From: Zoroaster sp. YZ-2022
Lineage: Eukaryota > Echinodermata > Asteroidea > Forcipulatida > Zoroasteridae
DNA length: 64,000 bases
Direction: 5' to 3'
NCBI GenBank assembly: GCA_029582265.1
Contig: CM055820.1
Span: 20,869,756-20,933,755 of the forward strand
Shown here: piece by piece, positions 44,063-56,103 of the stretch
How the letters are laid out: each line of letters starts with the position of its first letter
How positions within the stretch are numbered: the first letter of the stretch is position 1
The notes under the pieces: generated by a model
The model's input: the letters and a program-made list of their open reading frames with translations, nothing else
What the model was told of the DNA's origin: nothing
Databases searched by the model: none
Program-made: the position numbers and the translations under genes

Positions 44063-44335
44063 TACTATCATTTATTGTAAAATTAATCAAATTATTATGC
44101 AAACGAATTGTTGTCTTCCAGAGACATACATGTAATATCAGGTTGGAATGAATACAACAAAATCTGAATGTGTTTCTCTGGTTTCTTGTTCACGTCACAA
44201 TGAAATAAGCTGAAACTTTCACTGGTTGGTTTATACATATCTCTTGATTCTTACAAAGTATTGTCATAAGTGCATACTGGCTGAAACCCTAACCCCCAAC
44301 CCCCTAGCTGTTTTGACTAAGAACCTTCCTGAATC

Positions 44336-44580
44336 TGCCAAAATACAACACCATGCAGTAACATTACCACCCAACTGTTGGACTTAGCTGGAATTGGGAC
44401 ACCCGGCCCCATGTAAAGTATCCCTGTCTGGGCTATACAGTACCGAGTCCATCAAAATACAACACCATGCAGTAACACTACCACTCAACTGTTGGACTTA
44501 GCTGGAATTGGGACACCCGGCCCCCATGTAAAGTATCCCAGTCTGGGCTATACAGTACTGAGTCCATCAAAATGCAACAC
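44336..44580. repeat. Tandem duplication, about 120-bp unit, two copies
   Basis: CAACACCATGCAGTAACA-TACCAC..., GGACTTAGCTGGAATTGGGA and GGGCTATACAGTAC-GAGTCC recur at 44350 and 44463 with few differences. Confidence 0.88.
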
Positions 44581-46598
44581 AACCAGCTGTTGGAATTTGA
44601 TGGGTTTGGGGTTGTTAGGGTTTTAAAGAACATACTGGGGTTTAAATATATAATACAACCATGATAATAACAATAAAAAATACAATAGGTATTAAAATAA
44701 AAAATAATACAAGGGACTTGCAAGATTACCAATTAAAAACATTATAATAATTTACATCTACTGCATATTCATCATTGAAATTAACATAAATACCTGATTT
44801 ATACTTAAAAGATATATATGGTCCATAATCCATACCTAGTTACTAAAGAATCACTAATTGCTTTCTAATAAGTGATCTACAGATAGTAAGGAAGCAACTC
44901 CCACTAATGCATATTCATGTTTGCAGAGATAATTTGCTAGATTTGCCATCAATAATACACAAATGTTGCATACATGTAATTTGCATTTATAACTAGTACA
45001 CACGTGTTGACTCATATGAAATGCATAAATTATTATTCATGAGATACAACTGACATATGGAAGCTCCACCCACAACATAGCGAATGCCAATAGAATTTAA
45101 GGAAGATAGATAAAATCTTTAACAACACAATAAGAATTTACTAAACAATTCAATATGGATGACCATATAAGCAGTAAATATCCATTTAAGACAAAATACT
45201 CAAAGATCATTGCACATAAAAACACTCTAAAACATCAACATGAGTAAAAAGCCTGTGTTTAAGTCAGGAAATACCATCATATAAGTTTGACTTAACTGTA
45301 AAATCAATCTGTACTCAATTTATATTTTTTCTGTTATATTTTATAAGTTTTGTAAATTTTTTTTACTTTATCATTTTTATTAATGTTATTTACTTTTTGT
45401 GTGTTTTTCCCACCATTTTGTCTTTCTTTCTTTTTTTTAATAATATTATTTTTGTATATTATTTTCTTTCCTTATTTTATCTTTAAGGGGTGGGGAAGGT
45501 GTTTAACAGCACTTTGTCGACAGTGCTTTGACAATCAAACAATTCATGCTAGCTTATAAAGTCAGTTTCATAACTCATGTAAACACAATGAAAACATTTG
45601 TCATCAATACACGTATTTGTTCTGTCAATCAAACTGTATAAATGACTAATAGGGTCACGGCTTTCCATGACAATTGAAATTATGTCAGTCACACCACTTT
45701 GCTTTTACACAGATGCGTGACCGAGTTTTCCAGCAATGCTATGGGTAGGTATATAGGGACTATTGCGAAGTCTGGATAGGTGTAGTGTAAATTTGTGCTG
45801 AATGATTTACGCACATTTCTCAACTGTGGCAAAGTGCTGAAAATCTTGTGAATCGTTGGCACAAATATTACAATTAATTATTTCTTTTCTTTTGCTTTAG
45901 TATTCACAGAAATTATGAAACGGCCCGACACTACCGTGGCATTCAAAATCATATCATAATTTCATTTGCCACTCGGCAAATAACATCACAGCGACAGCAC
46001 TTCTGGATTCAGTTTCTGATCTTGTCATTTAGAGTTGTTTAGTATTTTTCCGGTTAGTTAAATCTGAGTTATCAAAAAAACCTGATAAATAGACTCTCTT
46101 TATCATTCACATGAATGGGTGTTGAATATAAAATACATTAGGACACACACATCAGATAAACATGTAAGTTTAGAAAGAAGACATTCTTTGTCTTAAACAC
46201 CGTTTAGTTTCCTATTCTCAATAGTTCTACTCACACACTTTGTTATGCACTTAAAACTGTTTACTATCGCTATAATTTCCCTGATTTTGTTAAGCAAATA
46301 GAAAGATTACAAATTTGTAACCACGCAAACAAACCCATTGTACGAGTTGCACAAAGACTAAAATTACAATTGTTGGAACTTATAAAGAGATGATGACTAG
46401 ATCACACGGGGTCGAAACATGGAGAAGACAAGTGGTTCTTTTCAGAAGCACAATCTCGCTAGATATATACCCTAAGTGGTTTAACACAATCCCAACTGGT
46501 AGGAAACAAGACTTTACTAAAAACTAACAATGAATTTTAGTTTATGATTAGTATTTTCATTGTATAAGGTGCATTGGTTCCATCCATTATAACTCCTT
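44581..46598. other. Intergenic, no gene recognised
   Basis: AT-rich with T-runs near 45350-45470. Nothing else recognised on either strand. Confidence 0.4.
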
Positions 46599-46863
46599 TT
46601 ATTTGAACACATCTTTGAATACATGAGCTAATGCAACAGCATCCATGCAACAAGATCCATCAGTTGTCCAAGTGTGAAGCATACAGACAGCAACAAGATC
46701 CATCAGCAAGTACAAAAGATCTTGTTCTGTGCTCACTTCAACAAGATCCGACATTTGTTTTATTCTGTTGCATTCAGTATGGTTAGGGATTGACAGAACA
46801 AATGGGTCTTTCAGCAAGAACTTTCTCCTGGTACAGCTTTCAGTGATAAATGTAGCCTTGACT
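46599..46863 (-). CDS. Possible C-terminal coding exon, unknown product
   Basis: Minus-strand open frame ending at TAA 46601-46599. It may start after an acceptor-like TATGATATCAG, giving PRVKATFITESCTRRKFLLK, then DPFVLSIPNHTECNRIKQMS and LVEVSTEQDLLYLLMDLVAV, ending VALAHVFKDVFK. The amino-acid composition is protein-like with amphipathic helices, but no family is recognised and no partner exon was found. A repeated GATCTTGTT word makes part of it low complexity. Confidence 0.25.
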
Positions 46864-48047
46864 CGAGGCTGATATCATAGTGCGCACTTACCACGGTATT
46901 CCCACCCCGGCCCGTACCGATTGCTAGCCCGAGAAATTCAGAACACACACATGGTACGCCGTCCCCGGCCCTGGACACGTACACTGTACAACGAGATCAA
47001 TAACTAAGTTGTGGATACGGTTGTGCATACAACCTCGTATGCATTCGAACTCAAACGACAAATGGTCACCGTATGTACAGTACATGTACAGTAATGTACA
47101 GTGTATTTCATGTACATACATTATGTACATGTAGATGTACATGTACATGTATACAGTATGTATATGAGTCCGTACAATGTGTGAATGTGTGCTGGATTTC
47201 GGATAGCTAAATGGGGCAAAATTATGCGACCAAACCATTCCGACGCACCTTGATCAAGGCTATGATAAATGCTGGTTTTACAATGCTCGATTTTGTATAA
47301 AGATGCAATATAATGTGGTCTTGGGTTTGGGTTGTTTTTTAAGGGATAGGACATGTCTACCATGCAGAATTGAGCCAAATCCCAATGGTGCTGTGAGTGA
47401 TTCAACTCATACCACAACGTCCCCACAAGAAATCTAAACAGTGTACAAGATCCGCTCCTATGAAATACCACAGACACTTACATGTTTGAAACACTCAAAA
47501 TGATCACGACACAAACGGTAAACAGTTTGTAGGATGTAGATAACTATACACCAAGGGTGTGATTGGGCAGTTTTGAAAAATCCACGTAAATTTTGCTAGG
47601 GTTATTGGGGCCGCTGTTGTGAACAGCGCTGTGGGGTGAAATCTATAGTTCTGAGCATTTGGTTTGCTTTCCTTTATTGCTTAAATCTTTAAAATCCGGA
47701 GGATCCAACATTATGATCTGTAAAAATCCGAAAATCAGGAAAAATCAGGACAAATCACACTTCTGATACATAGATCAATCGAGGGAATGCAAGGTATAGG
47801 GAAGGAGTGGAGGGAAGGAGTGGAGGGAAGGAGTGGAGAGAGGAACAAAAACATACTGTGGTGGTGAGATAAAGGAGTTTGTGGAGCAGAAGGAGAAGGG
47901 ACGTGACCTAAAAGGGGAACTTACAGGGGTACTTGGAGACCTACTTTGGACAAGAGATCATAATGGGAGTTGGGAGCAAAGGGTTGTCGGGTATAGGAAG
48001 TAGTTATAAGCAAGAAGAGATTGATACACTATCCTGTCCGTAAGTGT
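46864..48047. other. Intergenic with TGTACA-rich and purine-rich stretches
   Basis: 47070-47165 is dense in TGTACA palindromes; 47810-47850 has three units of GGAGGGAAGGAGT. No gene recognised; the 104- and 118-codon minus ORFs overlap in different frames and are not protein-like. Confidence 0.4.
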
Positions 48048-48345
48048 GACGTAATTCCAACATAAACCACGCCCACTTTGCATGTGCTGGCTCCAACGAT
48101 CATTGGAAATGCATTGACCACCATTTTTTTAAAGGATTTATGCAAGAAATTAGAAAGCTTGGGACTTGCATTTAACTTATGTGTTGTAAAGACTCAAATC
48201 TTATTACCAACATCAATTTCTGCCTCAAGAATCGCATCTGAACATTAAAATCAAGGAATTAAGGTTAAATTAACAGTTTGCCAGCTTTAGAACTGAAGTA
48301 GCGAAAAGAATGTGCGCACTACTGCGCGTGCGTATTATGTATCAA
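48048..48345 (+). repeat. Dispersed repeat, copy 1 (inverted copy at about 61445-61665)
   Basis: GTAATTCCAACATAAACCAC, TTCTGCCTCAAGAATC, TTAAAATCAAGGA and AGTAGCGAAAAGAATG all recur, in reverse orientation and in matching order, near 61.5 kb. Confidence 0.72.
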
Positions 48346-48552
48346 CTTATCAACAGGATAGATGAGCATGGAGGATAACAGGGGGTGGGAAAACAGAGGG
48401 GTGTGAGTTTATAGTGAAGTATCAATGAGGGAAAGAAATAGCAATACAATGTAAGAGGACATGGGAATTAGAGAGTGGGACAGAGGTGTGAGGGTGTACA
48501 GAGGTGAAGCAGTGCAATCCTTCAATTTCCATTTCATACTTTGCCATCTTAT

Positions 48553-48934
48553 CAGGGAGGAGGGCCAAAGTCATGGTACAGCCAAGCCTTTGAGAAGCCT
48601 GGCCAGGCTTGGGCTACCTGGCCTCCTAATCTGTCTTTGGTAAGTCATAATCCTGTAACAATACAGTACCTGCCAATCAACATAACCTGGGCTTCTGGAG
48701 GGCCTAGCCCAGCCAAGTAGAGCTCATTATAATGGCTGCAGTTGTGAACAAAAGACAGCTGAGGTGTCAGTCAAGTTTTATGTTAACAGTAAGAGCTATT
48801 TGAGATCTATTCATTAGTAAAGGGTCTTTTGTGCTCAGCTAGGATTATAGGCCCCTAGGCCTGGGCAAAAAGCCTGGGCCTGGCCGGGCTTCTCAAAGGC
48901 TTGGCTGTACCATGACTTTAGCCCTCCTCCCTAA
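48553..48934. mobile_element. Long-inverted-repeat MITE, copy 2
   Basis: The arms AGGGAGGAGGGCCAAAGTCA, TGGTACAGCCAAGCC, and GGCTTGGCTGTACCATGACT, TTAGCCCTCCTCCCT, are almost perfect inverted repeats, better preserved than copy 1. Confidence 0.72.
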
Positions 48935-49480
48935 ATATTCATAATATCATTGCCAATGCCTCTTCCTTTTGCAGTGTTTCAAAGTCTTGTAAAACTGAAG
49001 TCAAAATGATCCCTGTTAACTTGATTAAATGCTACGTTAATATAAGAACTCTACATTACACAATGATAAAAGGACATTTTTGCACACACTGGTACTGTAC
49101 AATACATTGTTATGTATTACATTATTATATATAGCCTCTATACACTGAACGGTGACTTGACATGTATGGAACAAAAACGACTACACATAAGTGTAGGTTT
49201 CAGAAGTAACGTGACAGAAATATGTTGAGGGGGCAAATTGGTTCATGAAATGCATCAGAGCAACATTTCTTCCAAATAAATTGATACAGGATTTAAATAT
49301 TACTGGAATGAATCATTTTTGTTTTTTGTAAATATAAGATATTAAATTTATATTTTGACATTTGTGTCAAGAATTTGTCATTCATTTTTTTTCTTTTCTT
49401 CAAAATATCTGCCAAGTTCATCGTACTGAATATGATGTCTGCTTGTTATAATAACCAAGTTGTTGTCATGGTAAAGGTTG
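48935..49480. other. 3' flank of the ZSWIM-like gene, no other feature
   Basis: AT-rich, likely 3' untranslated region of the minus-strand gene (lower coordinates are downstream). No polyadenylation site was fixed. Confidence 0.35.
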
Positions 49481-49899
49481 TCAATGACTACTTGATGAGT
49501 GCTCAAACACATTTCCTGGTGACAGAGTACTCGCTAGCCGCGTCCACAATTCCCGTTTACACGGCCTCAGTCGTCGTAGCGATTGCAAGAAGTCATTAAA
49601 CTGGGCCATACCGCCAGGTGCCATCACAAATGCCTTCTGGGCACTCTGAACGACGTTGATGAAATCATCGTACTCCGGCTGGGTCACATGGTACATGCGC
49701 TGGTGGATACACTGTATGTACATCTGAACACATTTCTGGACGATGGGGCTGAGTACCGGGGATCGTAGGTTAGCCTGGATCGGTGTGTGATTGTTGGACG
49801 CTAAGTAGTGAGCCGCCTCCCAGGCTATGGTATGTAGGACAAACGGACTGACCACAACGTTGAGGACGCAAGCACAGAACTGCTGTAGATAGCTGGAGC
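49481..49899 (-). CDS. ZSWIM-family protein (ZSWIM8-like), C-terminal exon
   Basis: On the minus strand an acceptor TTTCTGATACAG ends at 49900 and the open exon runs to a TGA at 49483-49481. It encodes SSYLQQFCACVLNVVVSPFV, LHTIAWEAAHYLASNNHTPI, LRSPVLSPIVQKCVQMYIQC, YDDFINVVQSAQKAFVMAPG and AQFNDFLQSLRRLRPCKREL W, ending in a Ser-rich tail. From memory of the family, 'SPFVLH..A.EAAHYL', 'LRSP.L.PLV..C..MY.QC' and 'FND.LQ.L.RSK...ELW' are the conserved C-terminal helical repeats of ZSWIM4/5/6/8 proteins, which act as substrate receptors of cullin ubiquitin ligases. The remaining exons would be at higher coordinates, beyond a satellite-filled intron. Enters in phase 1; no damage seen. Confidence 0.6.
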
Positions 49900-49926
49900 C
49901 TGTATCAGAAATAAAAATAGAAATAA

Positions 49927-52900
49927 ACTAGAGATTCGAGTTTGTTTACACAAACTCTAGGTGTTCGGGAGGAAGTAAAGGTCAAATTGGGGTCACCTTT
50001 GTGTAAAATTGTTTTGACAAATAACGATCTGTACAATGGTACAAAAATTGTGAATTTACCTCTTGTGGTTGTTGAGATATGATAATATTAAACTTTGACT
50101 TCCGGTTTGGACAGGAAGTAAAGTCAAATTGGGTTCACCTTTTTGTAAATAATTTTTGACAATTAACGACCTGTACAATGGTACAAAAAATGTTAATTTA
50201 CCTCTTGTGGTTGTTGAGATATGATTTTTTTTTAAATATTAAACTTTGACTTCCGGTTTGGACAGGAAGTAAGGTCAAATTGGGGTCACTCACAACTCGT
50301 GTTTCATCTACTTGTTAAGTTCTAAGTACATGCCAAGTTTCAAGTTCATGTGAAGTTTACAAGTATGCGTTTATTACCGGACAGTTATTGGGGAGAAGAA
50401 GAAGAAGTAAAACTAGATATAAGTTTTTGTCACAACAAAAACAAGGTGTTCGGTTGAAGTTAAAATGGTTACGTCATCAATTCGTTTTTTAATATTAAAC
50501 TTTGACTTCCGGTTTGGACAGGAAGTAATGTCAAATTGGGGTCTGCCTTTGTGTAAATATTTTTCGACAATTAACAATCTGTATAATGGTACAAAAATTG
50601 TGAATTTACCTCTTGTGGTTGTTGAGATATGATTTTTTTTAAATATTAAACTGTGACTTCCGGTTTGGACAGGAAGTAAGGTCAAATTGGGGTCACCTTT
50701 GTGTAAATATTTTTCGACAATTAACAATCTGTATAATGGTACAAAAATTGTGAATTTACCTCTTGTGGTTGTTGAGATATTATTTGTTTTAAATATTAAA
50801 CTTTGACTTCCGGTTTGGACAGGAAGTAAGGTCAAATTGGGGTCACCTTTTTGTAAATATTTTTTGACAATTAACGATCTGTACAATGGTACAAAAATTG
50901 TGAATTTACCTCTTGTGGTTGTTGAGATATGATTTTTTTTTAATATTAAAATTTTACTTCCGGTTTGGACAGGAAGTAAGGTCAAATTGGGGTCACCTTT
51001 GTGTAAATATTTTTCGACAATTAACGATCTGTACAATGGTACAAAAATTGTGAATTTACCTCTTGTGGTTGTTGAGATATGATTTTTTTAAATATTAAAC
51101 TTTGACTTCCGGTTTGGACAGGAAGTAAGGTCAAATTGGGGTCACCTTTGTATAAATATTTTTCGACAATTAACGATCTGTACAATGGTACAAAAATTGT
51201 GAATTTACCTCTTGTGGTTGTTGAGATATGATTTTTTAATTGTTAAACTTTGACTTCCGGTTTGGACAGGAAGTAAGGTCAAATTGGGGTCACCTTTGTG
51301 TAAATATTTTTCGACAATTAACAACCTGTATAATGGTACAAAAATTGTGAATTTACCTCTTGTGGTTGTTGAGATATTTTTTTTTTTAAATATCAAACTT
51401 TGACTTCCGGTTTGGACAGGAAGTAAGGTCAAATTGGGGTCACCTTTTTGTAAATATTGTTCGACAATTAATGATCTGTACAATGGTACAAAAATTGTGA
51501 ATTTACCTCTTGTGGTTGTTGAGATGATTTTTTTTAAATGTTAAACTTTGACTTCCGGTTTGGACAGGAAGGTCAAATTGGGGTCATGTTTTTGTAAATA
51601 TTTTTCGACAATTAACAATCTATACAATAGTAAATGTCCATTTACCTGTTGTGGTTGTTGAGATATGATTTGTTTAAATATTAAACTTTGACTTCCAGTT
51701 TGGACAGGAAGTAAGGTCAAATCGGGGTCACTCACAACTCGAGTTTCATCTACTTGTTAAGTTCTAAGTACATGCCAAGTTTCAAGTTCATGTGAAGTTT
51801 GCAAGTATGTGTTTGTTACCGGACAGTAATTGGGGAGAAGAAGAAGTTAAAAAAAATATAAAAAACGTACAAAAACAATAGGTGTTTCGGGTACATACCC
51901 GAACACCTAACTAGAGATTCGAGTTTGTTTACACAAACTCTAGGTGTTCGGGAGGGAGTAAAAGTCAAATTGGGGTCACCTTTTTGTAAAATTGGTTTGA
52001 CAAATAACGATCTGTACAATGGTGCAAAGATTGTGAATTTACATCTTGTGGAAGATTTTGTTTTAAATATTAAACTTTGACTTCCGGTTTAGACAGGAAG
52101 TAAAGGTCAAATTGGGGTCACCTTTGTGTAAAATTGTTTTGACCATTAACAATCTGTACAATGGTACAAAAATTGTGAATTTACCTCTTGTGGTTGTTGA
52201 GATATGATTTTTTAAATATTAAACTTTGACTTCCGGTTTTGGACAGGAAGTAAGGTCAAATTGGGGGCACATTTGTGTAAATATTTTTCGACAATTAACA
52301 ATCTATACAATGGTGCACAAAATGTCAATTTACCTCTTGTGGTTGTTGAGGTATGATTTGTTATATTAAACTTTGGCTTCCGGTTTGGACAGGAAGTAAG
52401 GTCAAATTGGGGTCACCTTTTTATAAATATTTTTTGACAATTAACGATCTGTACAATGGTAAAAAAATTGTGAATTTACCTCTCGTGGCTGTTGAGATAT
52501 GATTTTTTTTAAATATTAAACTTTGACTTCAGGTTTGGACAGTAAGTAAGGTCAAATTGGGGTCATCTTTTTGTAAATATTTTTTGACAATTAACGGTCT
52601 GTACAATGGTACAAACATTGTGAATTTACCTCTTGTGGTTGTTGAGATAAAAAAAATTAAATATTAAACTTTGACTTCCGGTTTAGACAGGAAGTAAGGT
52701 CACATTGGGGTCACCTTTGTGTAAATATTTTTTGACAATTAACAATCTAGACATTGGTGCAAAAAATGTCAATTTACCTCTTGTGGTTGAGATATGATTT
52801 TTAAAAATATTAAACTTTGACTTCCGGTTTGGACAGGAAGTAAGGTCAAATTGGGTCACCTTTTTGTAAATATTTTTTGACAATTAACGATCTGTACAAT

Positions 52901-55603
52901 GGTGCAAAAAATGTCAATTTACCTGTTGTGGTTGTTGAGATATGATTTTTTTTTTAAATATTAAACTTTGACTTCCGGTTTGGACAGGATGTAAGGTCAA
53001 ATTGGGGTCACCTTTTTGTAAAATTGTTTTGACAAATAAGGATCTGTACAATGGTGCAAAGATTGTGAATTTACCTCTTGTGGAAGATTTTGTTTTAAAT
53101 ATTAAACTTTGACTTCCGGTTTAGACAGGAAGTAAAGGTCAAATTGGGGTCACCTTTGTGTAAATTTGTTTTGACAATTAACGATCTGTACAAGTGTACA
53201 AAAAATGTGAATTTACCTGTTGTGGTTGTTGAGATATGATTTTTTTTAATATTAAACTTTGACTTCCGGTTTGGACAGGAAGTAAGGTCAAATTGGGGTC
53301 ATCTTTTTGTAAATATTCTTTGACAATTAACGGTCTGTACAATGGTACAAAAATTGTGAATTTACCTGTTGGGGTTGTTGAGATATGATTTTTTAAATAT
53401 TAAATTTTGACTTCCGGTTTGGACAGGAAGGTCAAATTAGTCACCTATTGTAAATATTTTTCGACAATTAACAATCTGTATAATGGTACAAAATTGTGAA
53501 TTTACCTCTTGTGGTTGTTGAGATATTATTTTTTAATTTTAAACTTTGACTTCCAGTTTGGACAGGAAGTAAGGTCAAATTGGGGTCACCTTTTGTAAAT
53601 ATTTTTGACAATTAACGATCTGTACAATGGTACAAAAATTGTGAATTTACCTCTTATGGTTGTTGAGATATGATTTTTTTAAATGTTAAACTTTGACTTC
53701 CGGTTTGGACAGGAAGTAAGGTCAAATTGGGGTCACCTTTGTGTAAATATTTTTCGACAATTAACGATCTGTACAAGTGTACAAAAAATGTGAATTTACC
53801 TGTTGTGGTTGTTGAGATATGATTTTTTTTAATATTAAACTTTGACTTCCGGTTTGGACAGGAAGTAAGGTCAAATTGGGGTCATCTTTTTGTAAATATT
53901 CTTTGACAATTAACGGTCTGTACAATGGTACAAAAATTGTGAATTTACCTGTTGTGGTTGTTGAGATATGATTTTTTTAAATATTAAACTTTGACTTCCG
54001 GTTTGGACAGGAAGGTCAAATTGGGGTCACCTTTGTGTAAATATTTTTCGACAATTAACAATCTGTATAATGGTACAAAAATTGTGAATTTACCTCTTGT
54101 GGTTGTTGAGATAAGTAAGACTAATTGCGGTGACACCATGTGGAATCTCAATTGAGTAGTAATTAGTTCTGAAAAGAACTGGGGGTACAACTCGACGTTT
54201 CGATCAGTATGCTCTGATCATCCTCAGGAGAATGCCGGACTCTGGAAAATGCTGCTGCTTAAGTAGGCTGCTGGAGGATCATCCCATGAATGGATGCTGG
54301 AGGATTAGTTCGCTGAGGCGCGCAGGCGGGAAACTGTGAGACTGAGACTAGGATCCTAGAGGTTGGGGAGAGGGTGTGTGCTCACTGAACTGAATCAGTT
54401 GTTAACAAGCTGGGGAAGGAGGGTGGTTGACTTAGGATATAGGGGATCCCTCAGTCTGGGGTGGGTTATGGACTTTGGATATAGAAGATCCTTCAGTCTG
54501 TAGTATAGGTCGCCAAATGTCGCTGATGAAGAAACCGATGTCCTGTGGCACAGTGTCGTGTTTGACGATCTCGATGGCCTCTCTGATGCGTCTGGGGTGC
54601 CATGCGAGATATTATTTTTTTTTAATATTAAACTTTGACTTCCGGTTTGGACAGGAAGTAAGGTCAAATTGGGGTCACCTTTTTGTAAATATTTTTTGAC
54701 AATTAACGATCTGTACAATGGTACAAAAATTGTGAATTTACCTCTTGTGGTTGTTGAGATATGATTTTTTTTAAATGTTAAACTTTGACTTCCGGTTTGG
54801 ACAGGAAGTAAGGTCAAATTGGGGTCACCTTTGTGTAAATATTTTTTGACAATTAACGATCTGTACAATGGTACAAAAATTGTGAATTTACCTCTTGTGG
54901 TTGTTGAGATATGATTTTTTTTAAATGTTAAACTTTGACTTCCGGTTTGGACAGGAAGTAAGGTCAAGTGGGTCACCTTTTGTAAATATTTTTCGACAAT
55001 TAACGATCTGTACAATGGTACAAAAATTGTTTACCTCTTGTGGTTGGTGAGATATGATTTTTTTAAGTGTTAAACTTTGACTTCCGGTTTGGACAGGAAA
55101 AGGTCAAATTAGGGTCACCTTTGTGTAAATATTTTCGACAATTAACAATCTGTACAATGGTACAAAAATTGTGAATTTACCTCTTGTGGGTTGTTGAGAT
55201 ATGATTTTTTTTTTTTAAATAATTTAAACTTTGACTTTTCAGTTTGGACAGGAAATGAGTCAAGTGGTGTCATGTTTTTGTAAATATTTTTCGACAATTA
55301 ACAATCTATACAATAGTGCAAAAAATTTCCATTTACCTGTTGTGGTTGTTGAGATATGATTTGTTTTAATATTAAACTTTGACTTCCGGTTTGGACAGGA
55401 AGTAAGGTCAAATCGGGGTCACTCATAACTCGAGTTTCATCTACTTGTTAAGTTCTAAGTACATACCAAGTTTCAAGTTCATGTGAAGTTTGCAAGTATG
55501 TGTTTGTTACCGGACAGTTATTGGGGAGATAAAGAAGAAGTAAAAAAAAAAAAAAAAAAAACGTACAAAACACAGGTGTTTCGGGGCACATACCCGAACA
55601 CCT
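49927..55603. repeat. 150-bp satellite array of about 35 units in composite blocks, interrupted by a Penelope insertion
   Basis: The unit reads ACTTCCGGTTTGGACAGGAA, GTAAGGTCAAATTGGGGTCA, CCTTTGTGTAAATATTTTTC, GACAATTAACGATCTGTACA, ATGGTACAAAAATTGTGAAT, TTACCTCTTGTGGTTGTTGA, GATATGATTTTTTTAAATAT. Blocks begin with a GTTTGTTTACACAAAC palindrome and CTAGGTGTTCGGG (49940, 51922) and end with CTCACAACTCG, TTACCGGACAGT-ATTGGGGAG and a GGTGTTTCGGGTACATACCC GAACACCT fold-back (51882-51908, 55575-55603). As 150 is a multiple of three, long minus-strand ORFs with 50-residue repeats arise; these are artefacts. Confidence 0.92.
54114..54605 (-). mobile_element. Penelope-like element, 5'-truncated, inserted in the satellite
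   Basis: On the minus strand it starts inside the GIY-YIG C-terminus (WHPRRIREAIEIVKHDTVPQ, DIGFFIS), passes stops, and ends with the 3' region holding CCTGAGGATGATCAGAGCAT, ACTGATCGAAACGTCGAG and the AGTTCTTTTCAGAACT hairpin. The satellite is duplicated as GAGATA on both borders (54108-54113, 54606-54611). It shares WHPRRIR.AIEI and VPQDIGF with 34990-35293. Confidence 0.8.
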
Positions 55604-56103
55604 NNNNNNNNNNNNNNNNNNNNNNNNNNNNNNNNNNNNNNNNNNNNNNNNNNNNNNNNNNNNNNNNNNNNNNNNNNNNNNNNNNNNNNNNNNNNNNNNN
55701 NNNNNNNNNNNNNNNNNNNNNNNNNNNNNNNNNNNNNNNNNNNNNNNNNNNNNNNNNNNNNNNNNNNNNNNNNNNNNNNNNNNNNNNNNNNNNNNNNNNN
55801 NNNNNNNNNNNNNNNNNNNNNNNNNNNNNNNNNNNNNNNNNNNNNNNNNNNNNNNNNNNNNNNNNNNNNNNNNNNNNNNNNNNNNNNNNNNNNNNNNNNN
55901 NNNNNNNNNNNNNNNNNNNNNNNNNNNNNNNNNNNNNNNNNNNNNNNNNNNNNNNNNNNNNNNNNNNNNNNNNNNNNNNNNNNNNNNNNNNNNNNNNNNN
56001 NNNNNNNNNNNNNNNNNNNNNNNNNNNNNNNNNNNNNNNNNNNNNNNNNNNNNNNNNNNNNNNNNNNNNNNNNNNNNNNNNNNNNNNNNNNNNNNNNNNN
56101 NNN
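55604..56103. other. Assembly gap of 500 N
   Basis: Exactly 500 N, at the end of the satellite array, where assembly is expected to break. Long X-containing ORFs across it are artefacts. Confidence 0.99.

Noticed and set aside
47121..47477. 118-codon minus-strand ORF with Cys-Thr repeats at its end
   Set aside because: Its end is the TGTACA-rich simple repeat and the remainder is not protein-like.
50413..55015. Minus-strand ORFs of about 200 codons with 50-residue repeats (YRSLIVEKYLHKGDPNLTLL type)
   Set aside because: The 150-bp satellite is a multiple of three; no start context, splice sites or domain support.
49927..55603. Regularly spaced repeats resembling a CRISPR array
   Set aside because: The whole 150-bp unit is repeated with no unique spacers, and the genome is eukaryotic.
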